From: Paenibacillus polygoni
GTDB taxonomy: Bacteria; Bacillota; Bacilli; Paenibacillales; Paenibacillaceae
Reading direction: 5' to 3'
Assembly (NCBI RefSeq): GCF_030263935.1
Contig: NZ_CP127162.1
Span: 3,109,501-3,173,500 of the forward strand
DNA length: 64,000 nucleotides
Below, piece after piece: positions 17,815-24,639 of the stretch. The position numbers and the translations under genes are program-made. Position 1 is the first letter of the stretch, and every line of letters starts with the position of its first letter. Below the pieces are notes generated by a model. The model did no database searches, was not told where the DNA came from, and was given only the letters and a program-made list of their open reading frames with translations.

Positions 17815-18888
17815 TTAGTTATTTACATGGGTATTTCCTCTAGAAGAAGCCCGAACAATAAGCTCAGCTTGCAGCAATTCTCTTACCGGTTCGTCAAACC
17901 ATGTACGGAAAAGCTCAGCATCATTACCTATTTGCAGTAATTTATTAGCTGCGATCATTCCCATTTCATAAAAGGGAACGCGTACACTGCTAAGCGGAGG
18001 TACCGTAATTTCAGCTGCATCCGAATCATCATATGCGACTATTTTCGGGTACTTCTCTTCAGGAATTTGCCATTCTCTGAACTTTTGCAGCACACCGATG
18101 GCCATACGATCGTTTGAGACAAACAAGCCATCCATCTCAGGAAGTAGCTCCCTCATTTTCTCTGCTGCCTCATATCCGCTTCGGCGGCTAAAATTACCTT
18201 CGAACAAATAACTTGAATCGAGATGAAGATCTCCTTCGGCCAAAGCCTTTTGATAACCTGAAAGACGATCTGCACTGTTGGAATACGTTAATGGTCCATT
18301 TAAAAATCCAATATGACTACATCCTTGCTGAATCAAATGTGTGACAGCCTGCCTGCTGCCTTCCACATGATCCACATCCACTTCAGGAAAGGACTCTCCC
18401 TTAAAATGCTGGTTCACCACAAGAAAAGGATGTCTTGCCTCTTTTAATTTACGAATGGCTTCCCGCTCGCCCGGCTCATCCCTAGATCCCAGAATAATAA
18501 GAGCATCTACCTTCTGAGCCAGAAAAAAAGATTCATATTCCTGCGGTTCCTGCTCACTTCGAAATAACAACAGCAGATCATATCCTTGCTCACGAACAGC
18601 ACTGCCGATACCGCTTAGCATTTCTGAGAAATAATAGCTTGAGAACAATCGTGCTTTGGGGATATACGGCAGAACGACACCAAGATTACCGCTTCGATTT
18701 CTCGCAAAACTGCGTGCAAGCGCACTCGGCACATATCCCAGTTTTTCTGCTGCACGAAGTACCTTGGAGCGCGTTTCCTCTTTCATGGGGCCAACCCCAT
18801 TCATGACTCTAGAAACGGTGGCTTCCGACACCCCGGCAAATTCGGCAACTTCCTTTCGTGTAGCGATAAGATATCCACTCATTTCCAT
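17815..18888 (-). CDS. LacI-family transcriptional regulator
   Basis: A 357-residue sugar-responsive repressor. N-terminal helix-turn-helix (VAEFAGVSEATVSRVMNG, about 14-31), hinge helix near 57-63 (PSALARS), then a periplasmic-binding-protein-like effector domain. First gene of the operon with two dehydrogenases and ThuA, so it probably represses its own operon. A perfect 18-bp palindrome abuts its start codon. No ribosome site is evident before either ATG (18888 or 18882), and the predicted transcript leader is very short. Confidence 0.92.
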   Translation of the reverse strand: MEMSGYLIATRKEVAEFAGVSEATVSRVMNGVGPMKEETRSKVLRAAEKLGYVPSALARSFARNRSGNLGVVLPYIPKARLFSSYYFSEMLSGIGSAVREQGYDLLLLFRSEQEPQEYESFFLAQKVDALIILGSRDEPGEREAIRKLKEARHPFLVVNQHFKGESFPEVDVDHVEGSRQAVTHLIQQGCSHIGFLNGPLTYSNSADRLSGYQKALAEGDLHLDSSYLFEGNFSRRSGYEAAEKMRELLPEMDGLFVSNDRMAIGVLQKFREWQIPEEKYPKIVAYDDSDAAEITVPPLSSVRVPFYEMGMIAANKLLQIGNDAELFRTWFDEPVRELLQAELIVRASSRGNTHVNN

Positions 18889-18890
18889 TT

Positions 18891-18934
18891 AATGTACGCG
18901 CGTACATTTTCTCATGTCTTTCCATTACTGTCAA
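18891..18934 (-). promoter_or_regulatory. promoter with overlapping palindromic LacI-type operator
   Basis: Minus strand: -35 TTGACA (18929-18934), 17-bp spacer, -10 GAAAAT (18906-18911). A perfect 18-bp palindrome AATGTACGCGCGTACATT (18891-18908) overlaps the -10 and the expected transcription start. Occupancy would block RNA polymerase, consistent with autoregulation by the adjacent LacI protein. Binding is inferred. Confidence 0.7.
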
Positions 18935-19020
18935 TAAAAAAGAAAATATGGGATTAAAAAAGATAACCTTCTGGGGACTGGATCTTCACTTACGTAAAGG
19001 AGTTTTACATATTTAACATA

Positions 19021-19057
19021 AAACCCGGCAAACTTCACAGGAGAAATTTGCCGGGTC
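19021..19057 (-). terminator. intrinsic terminator after the MFS exporter
   Basis: ACCCGGCAAA / TTTGCCGGGT stem followed by TTTT on the minus strand, 36 nt past the exporter stop. Confidence 0.85.
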
Positions 19058-19092
19058 TGTATAAGCATATGCTGATATTAAAATGGGGTCGA

Positions 19093-20514
19093 TTACCCAC
19101 TGATATTCGCTTTCTTTTTATGTGTAAGGAATAGACTTGGAATGAAGATTATAACAAATACGATGGCGGATAATAAGAATCCAGCCTGATAGCCTTTTAA
19201 ACTGCTTGCTGTCGTTGGTTCCATTCCTTGTACAAAAGATGCGACAGTGGTTGCGATAACCGCCGAACCAAAACTTGAGCCAAGGTTTTCTATAATATTG
19301 ATCCCCACACCTGCTTGTGGAAGTTGTTTGTTATCAAGTCCAGTATAAGCGTCGCTCGTTAACGGAAGGTTAATACCTCCCACACTGGTACCGCGAATAA
19401 ACAATATGATAGATATCCATATCATGCTTGTTTTATCAGTGATAAAAATAAGTGGAATAGATCCAATCAGCGAAAGAGCAAGACTGACCATAACTACATA
19501 TTTCGCTCCAATACGATCAATCCACTTTCCGATAACAGGCCGAGTAACAAGCATCCCAACTCCCTGAGGGATTAAAGCAAGCGATGCTTCAATTGGCGTA
19601 AAATTACGAAAGATTTGAAAATACATTGGAAGTATTAACATGGGGCCCATAATAGCGAAATTTGCCAAGAATAAACCGGTGCTCGATGCTAAAAAAGTCT
19701 TGTGTGTAAACAAATTCAAAGGGAGCACAGTTTGATATTTTCTGATTCGATTATATACGAGGTAAATAACACCTAATGCAAAGCCGATACCCATCCATAG
19801 GATTGTTTCACCATTATTAAATGTTGCATGATCTGCTGCTTTCGTAATACCGTAAATCAAGGTCGTGCTCATCAAAGATAAATTCACAATTCCAAAAACA
19901 TCGAGCTTACTTTCCTTATTAAATGGTTCAAAATTTGGAATGTATTTCATCATAAGTGGTGCTGTAATCAAAACGATAAACACGTTAATGAAGAAAATCC
20001 ACTGCCATGATGCACTATGAACAATGAATCCCCCAATAACAGGCCCTAAGATGGGACCAAGAATCATAGGTGTGCTGACAATTGCTATCACTTTCCCTAG
20101 ATTCTCTTGGCCTGCTGTCTTAACCAAAAGAGTTGACATAAGTGTGGTAATAATCCCAGCGCTAAATCCTTGAAGCAAACGCAGGATAATGAAACTATAA
20201 ATGTTCCAACTAACTCCAACAAAAAAAGAAATTACGCCAAAGGCAGCGACAGCGCCGATAAAAATTTTCTTTCCGTTAAATTTGTCCATAAGCCATCCAG
20301 AAATCGGAACTGCAATTGCAAGAGCTAAAACATAACCAGTAATGGACCATTGAATGATATCCAGTGTCGTGTTGAAGTCTTTAATTAGTGAACTTACGGC
20401 GATGTTCACCATTGTTGAGTCCAGCATCGGAGCAATGGCTCCGAGTGCGATTGCCCAGGCAGCTGCAAGAATACCTTTTGGTATTCTTTGTTCCTTAGAG
20501 TTGTATTTTGACAT
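19093..20514 (-). CDS. DHA2-family MFS drug exporter (EmrB/QacA/LmrB type)
   Basis: A 473-residue inner-membrane proton-driven efflux pump with about 14 transmembrane segments, as in the DHA2 subfamily. Seen: an early LDSTMVNIAVSSL (motif D1-like), RLLQGFSAGIITTLMSTLL and the antiporter motif C region MILGPILGPVIGGFIV. GGAGG lies 8 nt before the ATG at 20514, so the longer upstream frame is rejected. A MarR regulator lies directly upstream on the same strand and two near-identical operators overlap the promoter. Substrates unknown; lipophilic drugs are typical of the family. Confidence 0.92.
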   Translation of the reverse strand: MSKYNSKEQRIPKGILAAAWAIALGAIAPMLDSTMVNIAVSSLIKDFNTTLDIIQWSITGYVLALAIAVPISGWLMDKFNGKKIFIGAVAAFGVISFFVGVSWNIYSFIILRLLQGFSAGIITTLMSTLLVKTAGQENLGKVIAIVSTPMILGPILGPVIGGFIVHSASWQWIFFINVFIVLITAPLMMKYIPNFEPFNKESKLDVFGIVNLSLMSTTLIYGITKAADHATFNNGETILWMGIGFALGVIYLVYNRIRKYQTVLPLNLFTHKTFLASSTGLFLANFAIMGPMLILPMYFQIFRNFTPIEASLALIPQGVGMLVTRPVIGKWIDRIGAKYVVMVSLALSLIGSIPLIFITDKTSMIWISIILFIRGTSVGGINLPLTSDAYTGLDNKQLPQAGVGINIIENLGSSFGSAVIATTVASFVQGMEPTTASSLKGYQAGFLLSAIVFVIIFIPSLFLTHKKKANISG

Positions 20515-20534
20515 ATCATTTTCCTCCACTTTCT

Positions 20535-20592
20535 TTGTTTCCGTGTCAACAAAAATATCACCATTTTGTTTCCTTGTCAACAAAATGGTGAT
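20535..20592 (-). promoter_or_regulatory. exporter promoter with two operator copies 31 bp apart
   Basis: Plus-strand copies TTGTTTCCGTGTCAACAA (20535-20552) and TTGTTTCCTTGTCAACAA (20566-20583) differ at one base and are spaced 31 bp, about three helical turns. The second is the core of a larger inverted repeat with perfect 14-bp arms (20557-20570 / 20579-20592). On the minus strand -35 TTGACA lies in the upstream copy and -10 TATTTT (20552-20557) follows after 17 bp; the other copy covers the start region. Probably bound by the adjacent MarR protein. Confidence 0.75.
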
Positions 20593-20630
20593 AAAAAAAG
20601 CAGCCCTTCCTCAGCGGAGCGGACTGCCTT
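20593..20630 (-). terminator. intrinsic terminator after marR-like gene
   Basis: GCAGTCC / GGGCTGC stem (one G-U pair) then TTTTTTT on the minus strand, immediately upstream of the exporter promoter. The regulator and exporter are therefore separately initiated. Confidence 0.8.
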
Positions 20631-20657
20631 CAACTTTATTACACTTATTTATTTAAA

Positions 20658-21125
20658 TTAATTAATAGATAAATTTTGTTTCTTTATTTCTTCATCTAAA
20701 TGTTTGCTGTACTTTTCGACGAAGCTAAGCAAACTTTCCAATTGTTCTTCGGTAATTTGTTCAAATACGACTTTGTCTCGTTCTTGAAACTCTTTGTGCA
20801 GTTCCTCATGAATTTTGTAAATCACTTCTCCCTGCTCCGTAAGTCTAAAATAAATTTCTTTTTTATTATTCGACTTCTGATAGGTTTCAATTAAGCCTCT
20901 ATTTATCAGCTTTTTAGTTATTTTACTTATAGCCCCTCTTGTCATATAGAGCGACACCGCAAGTTTTGTCACATTCGCATCTACATTTTTTCCAATGCTA
21001 TCAATACAGTGCACTTCAGAAGGTTTATACCCCTTAAGACTGCCTTCCATCTTAGACTTATTAATCCAAGCCATCTTATTAAATAAGTCCCTGACATTCA
21101 TTATAAGTTGTTCTTGTTCATTCAT
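20658..21125 (-). CDS. MarR-family transcriptional regulator
   Basis: A 155-residue dimeric winged-helix regulator. HTH at about 60-85 (NVTKLAVSLYMTRGAISKITKKL), wing with NNKKEIYFRLTEQG, then C-terminal dimerisation helices. GGAGG lies 7 nt before the ATG at 21125; the longer frame upstream is rejected. It lies immediately upstream of the DHA2 exporter, which it probably represses until a ligand binds. A CCACTAGTGG palindrome at 21137-21146 overlaps its own ribosome site region and could be an autoregulatory element. Confidence 0.9.
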   Translation of the reverse strand: MNEQEQLIMNVRDLFNKMAWINKSKMEGSLKGYKPSEVHCIDSIGKNVDANVTKLAVSLYMTRGAISKITKKLINRGLIETYQKSNNKKEIYFRLTEQGEVIYKIHEELHKEFQERDKVVFEQITEEQLESLLSFVEKYSKHLDEEIKKQNLSIN

Positions 21126-21334
21126 GACTTGTCCTCCCACTAGTGGTGGTACACTAAAAATACAATACCGAATTTCCGTAACCCGTAACAAAGATAAACT
21201 AATTATAATATATTAATATTAATTTACCTAAGAATAAAAATAATTGATGCTTCTCCTTGAAAACTCAATTTTCCTATCTCTCATCTGTTTATGTAAGTTT
21301 AAATTTATACTCTCAGAAAAGATTGGTTAATTTT

Positions 21335-21664
21335 TCATCCGTTCCTCGGAGCCCATAACATGACTGCCACACCTGCGAGACATAACAACGCACCAATCCA
21401 GTCATATACGTCAGGCGTCTTTTTATCAATGCCCCAGCCCCAAAGTACAGCCATAATAACAAATACGCCTCCATAGGCTGCGTAAACTCTCCCGAATGAA
21501 GGGAACTGCTGCAGTGTTGGAATCACTCCATATAAGACAAGAATGAGACTGCCTGCAATCCCATACCCGTACGGTCTTCCCTCGCGAAGCCATAACCAGA
21601 CCAAGTACCCGCCTCCGATTTCAGCAAGTCCTGCGATCATGAATATAAATATAGATATCATCAT
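21335..21664 (-). CDS. ynfA: YnfA family (UPF0060) small membrane protein
   Basis: A 109-residue protein with four predicted transmembrane helices. YnfA hallmarks: [19 protein letters not shown] near the N-terminus, [18 protein letters not shown] in the third segment and [17 protein letters not shown] at the end. The family resembles small multidrug resistance transporters. Two adjacent ATGs; GGAG lies 10 nt before the first. Monocistronic. Confidence 0.9.
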   Translation of the reverse strand: MMISIFIFMIAGLAEIGGGYLVWLWLREGRPYGYGIAGSLILVLYGVIPTLQQFPSFGRVYAAYGGVFVIMAVLWGWGIDKKTPDVYDWIGALLCLAGVAVMLWAPRNG

Positions 21665-21782
21665 TTCTTATTTTCTCCTTTTGCCTGCCTGTTATTGTTG
21701 TCTCAATGCTAGTGATTATAGCAGAATTAGCCATAGTAACGAGACGAGAAAGGCAGCCGATTCTTACATTATGTTTCCGACA

Positions 21783-21816
21783 CAAAAAAACCCTGCTCCA
21801 CATGAATGAGCAAGGT
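21783..21816 (-). terminator. intrinsic terminator after the binding-protein gene
   Basis: CCTTGCTC / GAGCAGGG stem (G-U pair) then TTTTTTT on the minus strand. Confidence 0.75.
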
Positions 21817-21866
21817 TCCTACTTAAAAGATGAGATGCGGACTGTCCCCTCGTTTCGTCAATCTCT

Positions 21867-22904
21867 CTAATGTTCAGGTAAATAATCCGTGGTGAACACC
21901 GTTTTCACATCCATCTCTTGATCAAGAAGACCAATCTCTATAAGCTGCTTCATAAGTTCCGTCCAGCGTTCCTCTGTCATGTAGCCAACTCCATGTTCCT
22001 CGGCATCATAACCATACACATATTCACGCTGCGCCTCTTCGCCAAATGCGATTTCATCTTCAGACAAATTTGTGTTTACTTCATTTATTTTTTTGTTGAT
22101 TTTTTCATAGTTTTCTTTGTAATTATTCCAGCCTTCTACCGTCCCGCCGATAAAAGCTTTCACGGTTTCGGGATGTTCTTTCAGGTATTTCTCCGTTGTA
22201 TAAATAACGGCCGCATACGGTTTATAATCAGAATCAGCAATGAGCTTTGTCTTCACTTTCACGCCTTGTTTCTCAACGACAAAGGGCTCTCCATTAACGA
22301 AGGATTGACTGGCTGACTGTGGATCTTCGATAAAATTGCTGTGTTGTCCGGTATACGCCACTTCTTTGACGGAATCCAATTTGTATTTATGTTTGAGAAA
22401 TTCCCAGTAAGGCTGACCTTGCTGTATAAATACCGTCCGTCCGTTTAAGTCTCCAAAATCAGTAATTCCTGATTCTTCATGGTACATCAGTGCTTGCGGA
22501 CTGATCTGGAATGTAGTTGCCAGGGCTACAATGGGAATTCCTTCTTTACGTGCCAGTAAAATTTGGTCCGCATGCGCTACCCCAAACTCCGCTTTTCCAG
22601 AAGCAACAATCTGAATAGAAGAGACCTGCGGACCCCCAGGTTCAATCGTCACATCTAGATTATTAGCATCATAGATTCCTTCTTCTTCCGCTGCGTAAAA
22701 ACCACCGTGTTCCGATTTAGCAAACCAGTTGAGCACTACTTTCACAGGTGTCTTCGTTGTTTGCTCCGGGGTATCTGCGGCCTGATCAGGGTTGTCTGAG
22801 CTGGTTCCTCCTCCGCAGGCAGTTAACGCCATACTCAAAACAATCAATAATGCTCCAGCCTTAACCACATTTTTTCTGCGTTTCCCTGACTTCTTCATCC
22901 CCAT
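21867..22904 (-). CDS. NMT1/THI5-like ABC transporter substrate-binding lipoprotein
   Basis: A 345-residue lipoprotein; the lipobox LTACGG (about residue 30) follows an N-terminal hydrophobic stretch. The mature part has the THI5-like opening VVLNWFAKSEHGGFYAAEEEG and the ASGKAEFGVAHADQI motif of NMT1/ThiY proteins, which bind pyrimidine-like or other small nitrogenous ligands. A nucleoside deaminase lies 78 nt upstream in the same direction, and the purine-catabolism cluster is close by. No ATPase or permease gene is adjacent, so the partner system must be elsewhere. The start is ambiguous among ATG 22904, GTG 22907 and ATG 22898. Confidence 0.85.
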   Translation of the reverse strand: MGMKKSGKRRKNVVKAGALLIVLSMALTACGGGTSSDNPDQAADTPEQTTKTPVKVVLNWFAKSEHGGFYAAEEEGIYDANNLDVTIEPGGPQVSSIQIVASGKAEFGVAHADQILLARKEGIPIVALATTFQISPQALMYHEESGITDFGDLNGRTVFIQQGQPYWEFLKHKYKLDSVKEVAYTGQHSNFIEDPQSASQSFVNGEPFVVEKQGVKVKTKLIADSDYKPYAAVIYTTEKYLKEHPETVKAFIGGTVEGWNNYKENYEKINKKINEVNTNLSEDEIAFGEEAQREYVYGYDAEEHGVGYMTEERWTELMKQLIEIGLLDQEMDVKTVFTTDYLPEH

Positions 22905-22982
22905 CACTCTCCGCTTCCCCTCATTTTTCTTCCTTCTTCTCTACTTTAAAATAGTCTAGTTCTTCTAAAGAAAGGATGTCCT

Positions 22983-23495
22983 TTAGGCTTTTGCCTTACT
23001 GCTGTTCCAAAAGCCCTCATGTATGGCAGCAATCTCATCTGCAAGTTCGGGAAAAGGCCCAATGACCTCAATACGCTTCTGGCCTCTTGCGAAAATTTCT
23101 CGGCAAGGCAGATCAAAGGTTGGATTTTGCGGATCATCTCCAGTCAGTGCCAAGAGTTCCTTCTCGGATATTCCATATACCACTCTGCCGAGATTGCCCC
23201 AATACATAGCTCCCGCACACATTGCGCAAGGTTCTGCCGTCGTATATAAGGTACAATCCCATAGAAAGTCCGGACTATATGTATGTGAAGCCCTTTCCAT
23301 TAAGGCCGTCTCTGCATGACCTGTGCAGCGATGTTCTGTGATCTCCACATTGCCTTGCTCCATTAAGATGCGGCCGTCCTTGTCAACTAGCAATGCCCCA
23401 AACGGCGTGTTTCCGCTATCCCGAGCCATCCGCGAAATTTCAATTGCTCTTCGTAAAAAAGTAAGGTGTTCTTTCTGATTTTCTTGACTCCCCAT
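22983..23495 (-). CDS. nucleoside/guanine deaminase family protein
   Basis: A 170-residue zinc-dependent cytidine-deaminase-fold enzyme. Zinc and catalytic motifs HAE (TGHAETALM) and PCAMC (AEPCAMCAGAMYWG) are intact, with TPFGALLVD upstream. It is closest in style to guanine deaminase/tRNA-adenosine-deaminase-like small deaminases, so a purine base is the likely substrate. ATG at 23495 has AGGAG 8 nt upstream. It precedes the THI5-like binding protein, suggesting uptake plus deamination of one heterocycle. Confidence 0.85.
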   Translation of the reverse strand: MGSQENQKEHLTFLRRAIEISRMARDSGNTPFGALLVDKDGRILMEQGNVEITEHRCTGHAETALMERASHTYSPDFLWDCTLYTTAEPCAMCAGAMYWGNLGRVVYGISEKELLALTGDDPQNPTFDLPCREIFARGQKRIEVIGPFPELADEIAAIHEGFWNSSKAKA

Positions 23496-23809
23496 GTTCA
23501 TCGCTCCTTGTGTCTCTGCTATAGTTCGATTTTAGCTACATTCATTTTATGCGTCAATTAATCTAACACATATTCAGTATGATGAATAAGATTCACTACA
23601 CTTTTTGTTAAAAGGGACATAAGAGTTATCTTGTTTACTATGATATATAAGAAATCGGCAAGATACCCTCCATTACACTTACATATGAAGTTAGATAAAG
23701 AGGACGATATACATTGTCGTATAAATAAGTTATTAAAAATTGATTTTGACATTCTAAATACGCTATATTGGATTATATTTACATATATAGATGGTGAGGT
23801 GGTTTCGTA
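23496..23809. other. gene-free AT-rich region
   Basis: Divergent upstream region of the deaminase (minus) and the small membrane protein gene (plus). A TTGACA lies near 23745 but no -10 at usual spacing is clear. No structured RNA or convincing frame seen. Confidence 0.4.
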
Positions 23810-24010
23810 GTGAAATTCATCATTTCATTTAGTTTGGTAGTCATGAGCATGGCCCTCGAGTTGTGGACAGGATGTTTCCGTAAAAATACGGACTTTTACG
23901 ATCGGCACGCTACTACCCGCACGAAAATAGGCTACATGTTGTTTCTCGTCTCTGCACTGAGTGCAGTTACACTCCTTACCTTCTGGATCACTATGCAAAT
24001 CGATAAATAA
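23810..24010 (+). CDS. small two-segment membrane protein of unknown function
   Basis: A 66-residue protein with two predicted transmembrane segments (FIISFSLVVMSMALELWTG and GYMLFLVSALSAVTLLTFWI) separated by a basic loop (CFRKNTDFYDRHATTRTK). GTG start at 23810 after GAGGTGG with 7-nt spacing. A terminator follows. Family not recognised; coding status rests on ribosome site, membrane-protein composition and the terminator. Confidence 0.55.
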   Translation: MKFIISFSLVVMSMALELWTGCFRKNTDFYDRHATTRTKIGYMLFLVSALSAVTLLTFWITMQIDK

Positions 24011-24060
24011 GATATCACGATCATCATTTACATTTACATTTGGATTTCACATAAACGATA

Positions 24061-24103
24061 AAGCCCCGTCTCCTTATGGATTCGAGGCTTCTTTATTCTT
24101 TTT
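24061..24103. terminator. terminator between the small membrane gene and the xanthine dehydrogenase operon
   Basis: AAGCCCCG / CGAGGCTT stem (one G-U pair), followed on the plus strand by TCTTTATTCTTTTT. It probably serves the plus-strand gene and may also end the convergent pucE transcript. Confidence 0.65.
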
Positions 24104-24138
24104 GGATCATTTTCATCTATTCTCTTTTCTGTTCTCGT

Positions 24139-24639
24139 TTATTCATGTTCAGCTCTGGATGCAGCTGCCGCTTGCTGTACCGCACGGATGATTCCCCCAT
24201 AACCGGTACAGCGGCAAAGATTGCCGCAAAGGGCTTTTTCGATCTGCTCGGTCGAAGGATTAGGATGATGCTCCAGTAAATTTGCGGTACTAAGGATCAT
24301 CCCTGGTGTACAATACCCGCACTGAAAACCGCCTTCCTCAATAAAAGCTTGCTGAACCGGATGCAGATCCGTCTCGTTAGAAGGAGCAAGCCCTTCAATG
24401 GTCTGAATCTCCTGTCCGTTACATTGATAGGCCATGAGCAGACAGGAATTCACCGGTTCCCCGCCAAGTAATATCATACAGGCCCCGCACCTGCCAATTT
24501 CACAGGAGATTTTGGTACCCGTCAGCAGTAGACGATCTCTAAGAATGGTCACCATCCGCTCCGTCGCAGGCACCTCCATCTCCACCTGCTTCCCATTAAT
24601 TGTGCCATTCCAGTTCATGTACGTTGTGCCCTCTGCCAT
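24139..24639 (-). CDS. pucE: xanthine dehydrogenase, 2Fe-2S subunit
   Basis: A 166-residue electron-transfer subunit that passes electrons from the molybdenum centre to FAD. Both clusters' cysteines are visible: ferredoxin-like CEIGRCGAC (about 45-53) with a later Cys in VNSCLL, and the C-terminal set CGYCTPG and CGNLCRCTG. AAGGGG lies before the ATG at 24639, inside the 3' end of the molybdopterin-subunit gene (25-nt overlap), so translation is coupled. Last gene of the purine cluster. Confidence 0.94.
   Translation of the reverse strand: MAEGTTYMNWNGTINGKQVEMEVPATERMVTILRDRLLLTGTKISCEIGRCGACMILLGGEPVNSCLLMAYQCNGQEIQTIEGLAPSNETDLHPVQQAFIEEGGFQCGYCTPGMILSTANLLEHHPNPSTEQIEKALCGNLCRCTGYGGIIRAVQQAAAASRAEHE

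Noticed and set aside
21318..21330. PucR-box-like sequence AAAGATTGGTTAA
   Set aside because: Good match (12 of 13) but downstream of ynfA with no gene reading away from it; probably chance. It lowers confidence in the pucA box too.
23558..23752. 64-codon minus-strand frame in the intergenic region before the small membrane gene
   Set aside because: AT-rich, no ribosome site, no recognisable protein character.
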